This document shows, in pieces, positions 5,323 to 5,561 of a stretch of DNA of 5,561 nt. A program made the position numbers and the translations under genes. The DNA is taken from positions 1 to 5,561 of the forward strand of contig JAITDQ010000002.1 in NCBI GenBank assembly GCA_031282485.1, in the 5' to 3' direction. The DNA is from Tannerella sp. Lineage in GTDB: Bacteria; Bacteroidota; Bacteroidia; Bacteroidales; Tannerellaceae. Each line of letters opens with the position of its first letter. Positions within the stretch are counted from its first letter, which is position 1. The notes under the pieces were generated by a model. It worked only from the letters and a program-made list of their open reading frames with translations, ran no database searches and was not told the DNA's origin.

Positions 5323-5561
5323 ATGGGGATACCAAAAAACTTTGTCAAGCAATTTTCGGCCGCCGGTGCGCGCCTGTTTGCCGTGAGGACGATGTTCTCC
5401 GCCTTTCTGCGGAGGATGTTCGTGCATACGGATTTTTACCGGGACAGCACAAGTAGTAACCCGCTGAAAAATGCAAGTACCCCGTCATTCAGCCCGAACT
5501 TCCATTTCTTTCGCCTATCCGGAACCATCCTCCGCAGTTTAATAAATATTATGACCGGGGG
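5323..5561 (+). CDS. unrecognised protein, 3' end beyond the window (partial)
   Basis: An open frame of 79 codons runs from ATG 5323 off the right edge without a stop. It begins MGIPKNFVKQFSAAGARLF and continues with a basic, Phe-rich stretch (FLRRMF, FYRDS, SPNFHFFRLSG). There is no clear signal peptide, membrane segment or motif I can name. A start is supported by the -7 box at 5292-5299 and the A-rich leader. Against it, the middle of the frame has ordinary rather than strongly biased codon use, and a 12-bp inverted repeat (5407-5418 and 5526-5537) lies inside it. A later in-frame ATG at 5551 could be the true start of the downstream gene, making the segment before it untranslated. I do not assign a function. 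Confidence 0.35.
   Translation, partial: MGIPKNFVKQFSAAGARLFAVRTMFSAFLRRMFVHTDFYRDSTSSNPLKNASTPSFSPNFHFFRLSGTILRSLINIMTG
5407..5537. repeat. 12-bp inverted repeat pair CTGCGGAGGATG
   Basis: CTGCGGAGGATG at 5407-5418 and its exact reverse complement at 5526-5537 are separated by 107 bp. The left arm also overlaps a short hairpin (CTCCGC, 6-nt loop, GCGGAG) at about 5398-5415. The right arm lies 13 bp before the ATG at 5551. The role is unknown; it may be regulatory for a gene starting beyond or near the window edge, or chance. Confidence 0.6.

Noticed and set aside
5436..5561. Minus-strand frame open from the right edge to a stop at 5436 (ending FFSGLLLVLSR)
   Set aside because: Only about 41 codons are visible, with no upstream context. 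It overlaps the plus-strand frame that has a promoter box. It could be the C terminus of a leftward gene, but nothing in it supports this.

Overview
The window looks like a piece of a Bacteroidales chromosome, probably from the Porphyromonas/Parabacteroides/Dysgonomonas side of the order. Three things support this. The tmRNA encodes the tag GENNYALAA, of the type used in Bacteroidales. Four intergenic sites match the Bacteroidetes -7 promoter box TAnnTTTG, and no site of a conventional sigma-70 type is convincing. The spacers carry short-period tandem repeats (8-bp and 7-bp units). The genus assignment is inference.

Layout, left to right. Positions 9-405 (minus) hold a complete ssrA tmRNA gene, with a likely promoter about 100 bp upstream of its mature 5' end. 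Positions 579-3011 (minus) encode a secreted protein of about 810 residues. It has a signal peptide, an N-terminal GH5-type barrel, a second clan GH-A-like barrel with its own pair of catalytic-looking glutamates, and a small C-terminal beta domain. A 40-bp array of five 8-bp repeats (3031-3070) separates it from the upstream, co-directional gene at 3074-4090 (minus), a membrane histidine kinase of the LytS/His_kinase type. A divergent promoter region (4091-4273) leads to the partner response regulator at 4274-5026 (plus), with a receiver and a LytTR DNA-binding domain. Positions 5027-5322 have no convincing gene but carry a 7-bp GGTRCAC array and an inverted copy of it, giving a 22-nt inverted repeat with one mismatch. 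From 5323 to the right edge a plus-strand reading frame stays open behind a good -7 box; it is probably a truncated gene but I do not recognise it.

How the parts fit together: the kinase and LytTR regulator are very likely a cognate pair transcribed from a shared divergent region. The kinase gene probably continues into the glycoside hydrolase gene, because no promoter box is visible in the 62-bp gap. This suggests a membrane sensor system linked to a secreted carbohydrate-active enzyme. No SusC/SusD-like genes are in view, so this is not a visible polysaccharide utilisation locus. The most unusual points are the two catalytic barrels in one polypeptide, the two classes of tandem repeats in the spacers, and the symmetric promoter site with a terminator-like hairpin between the divergent regulatory genes.
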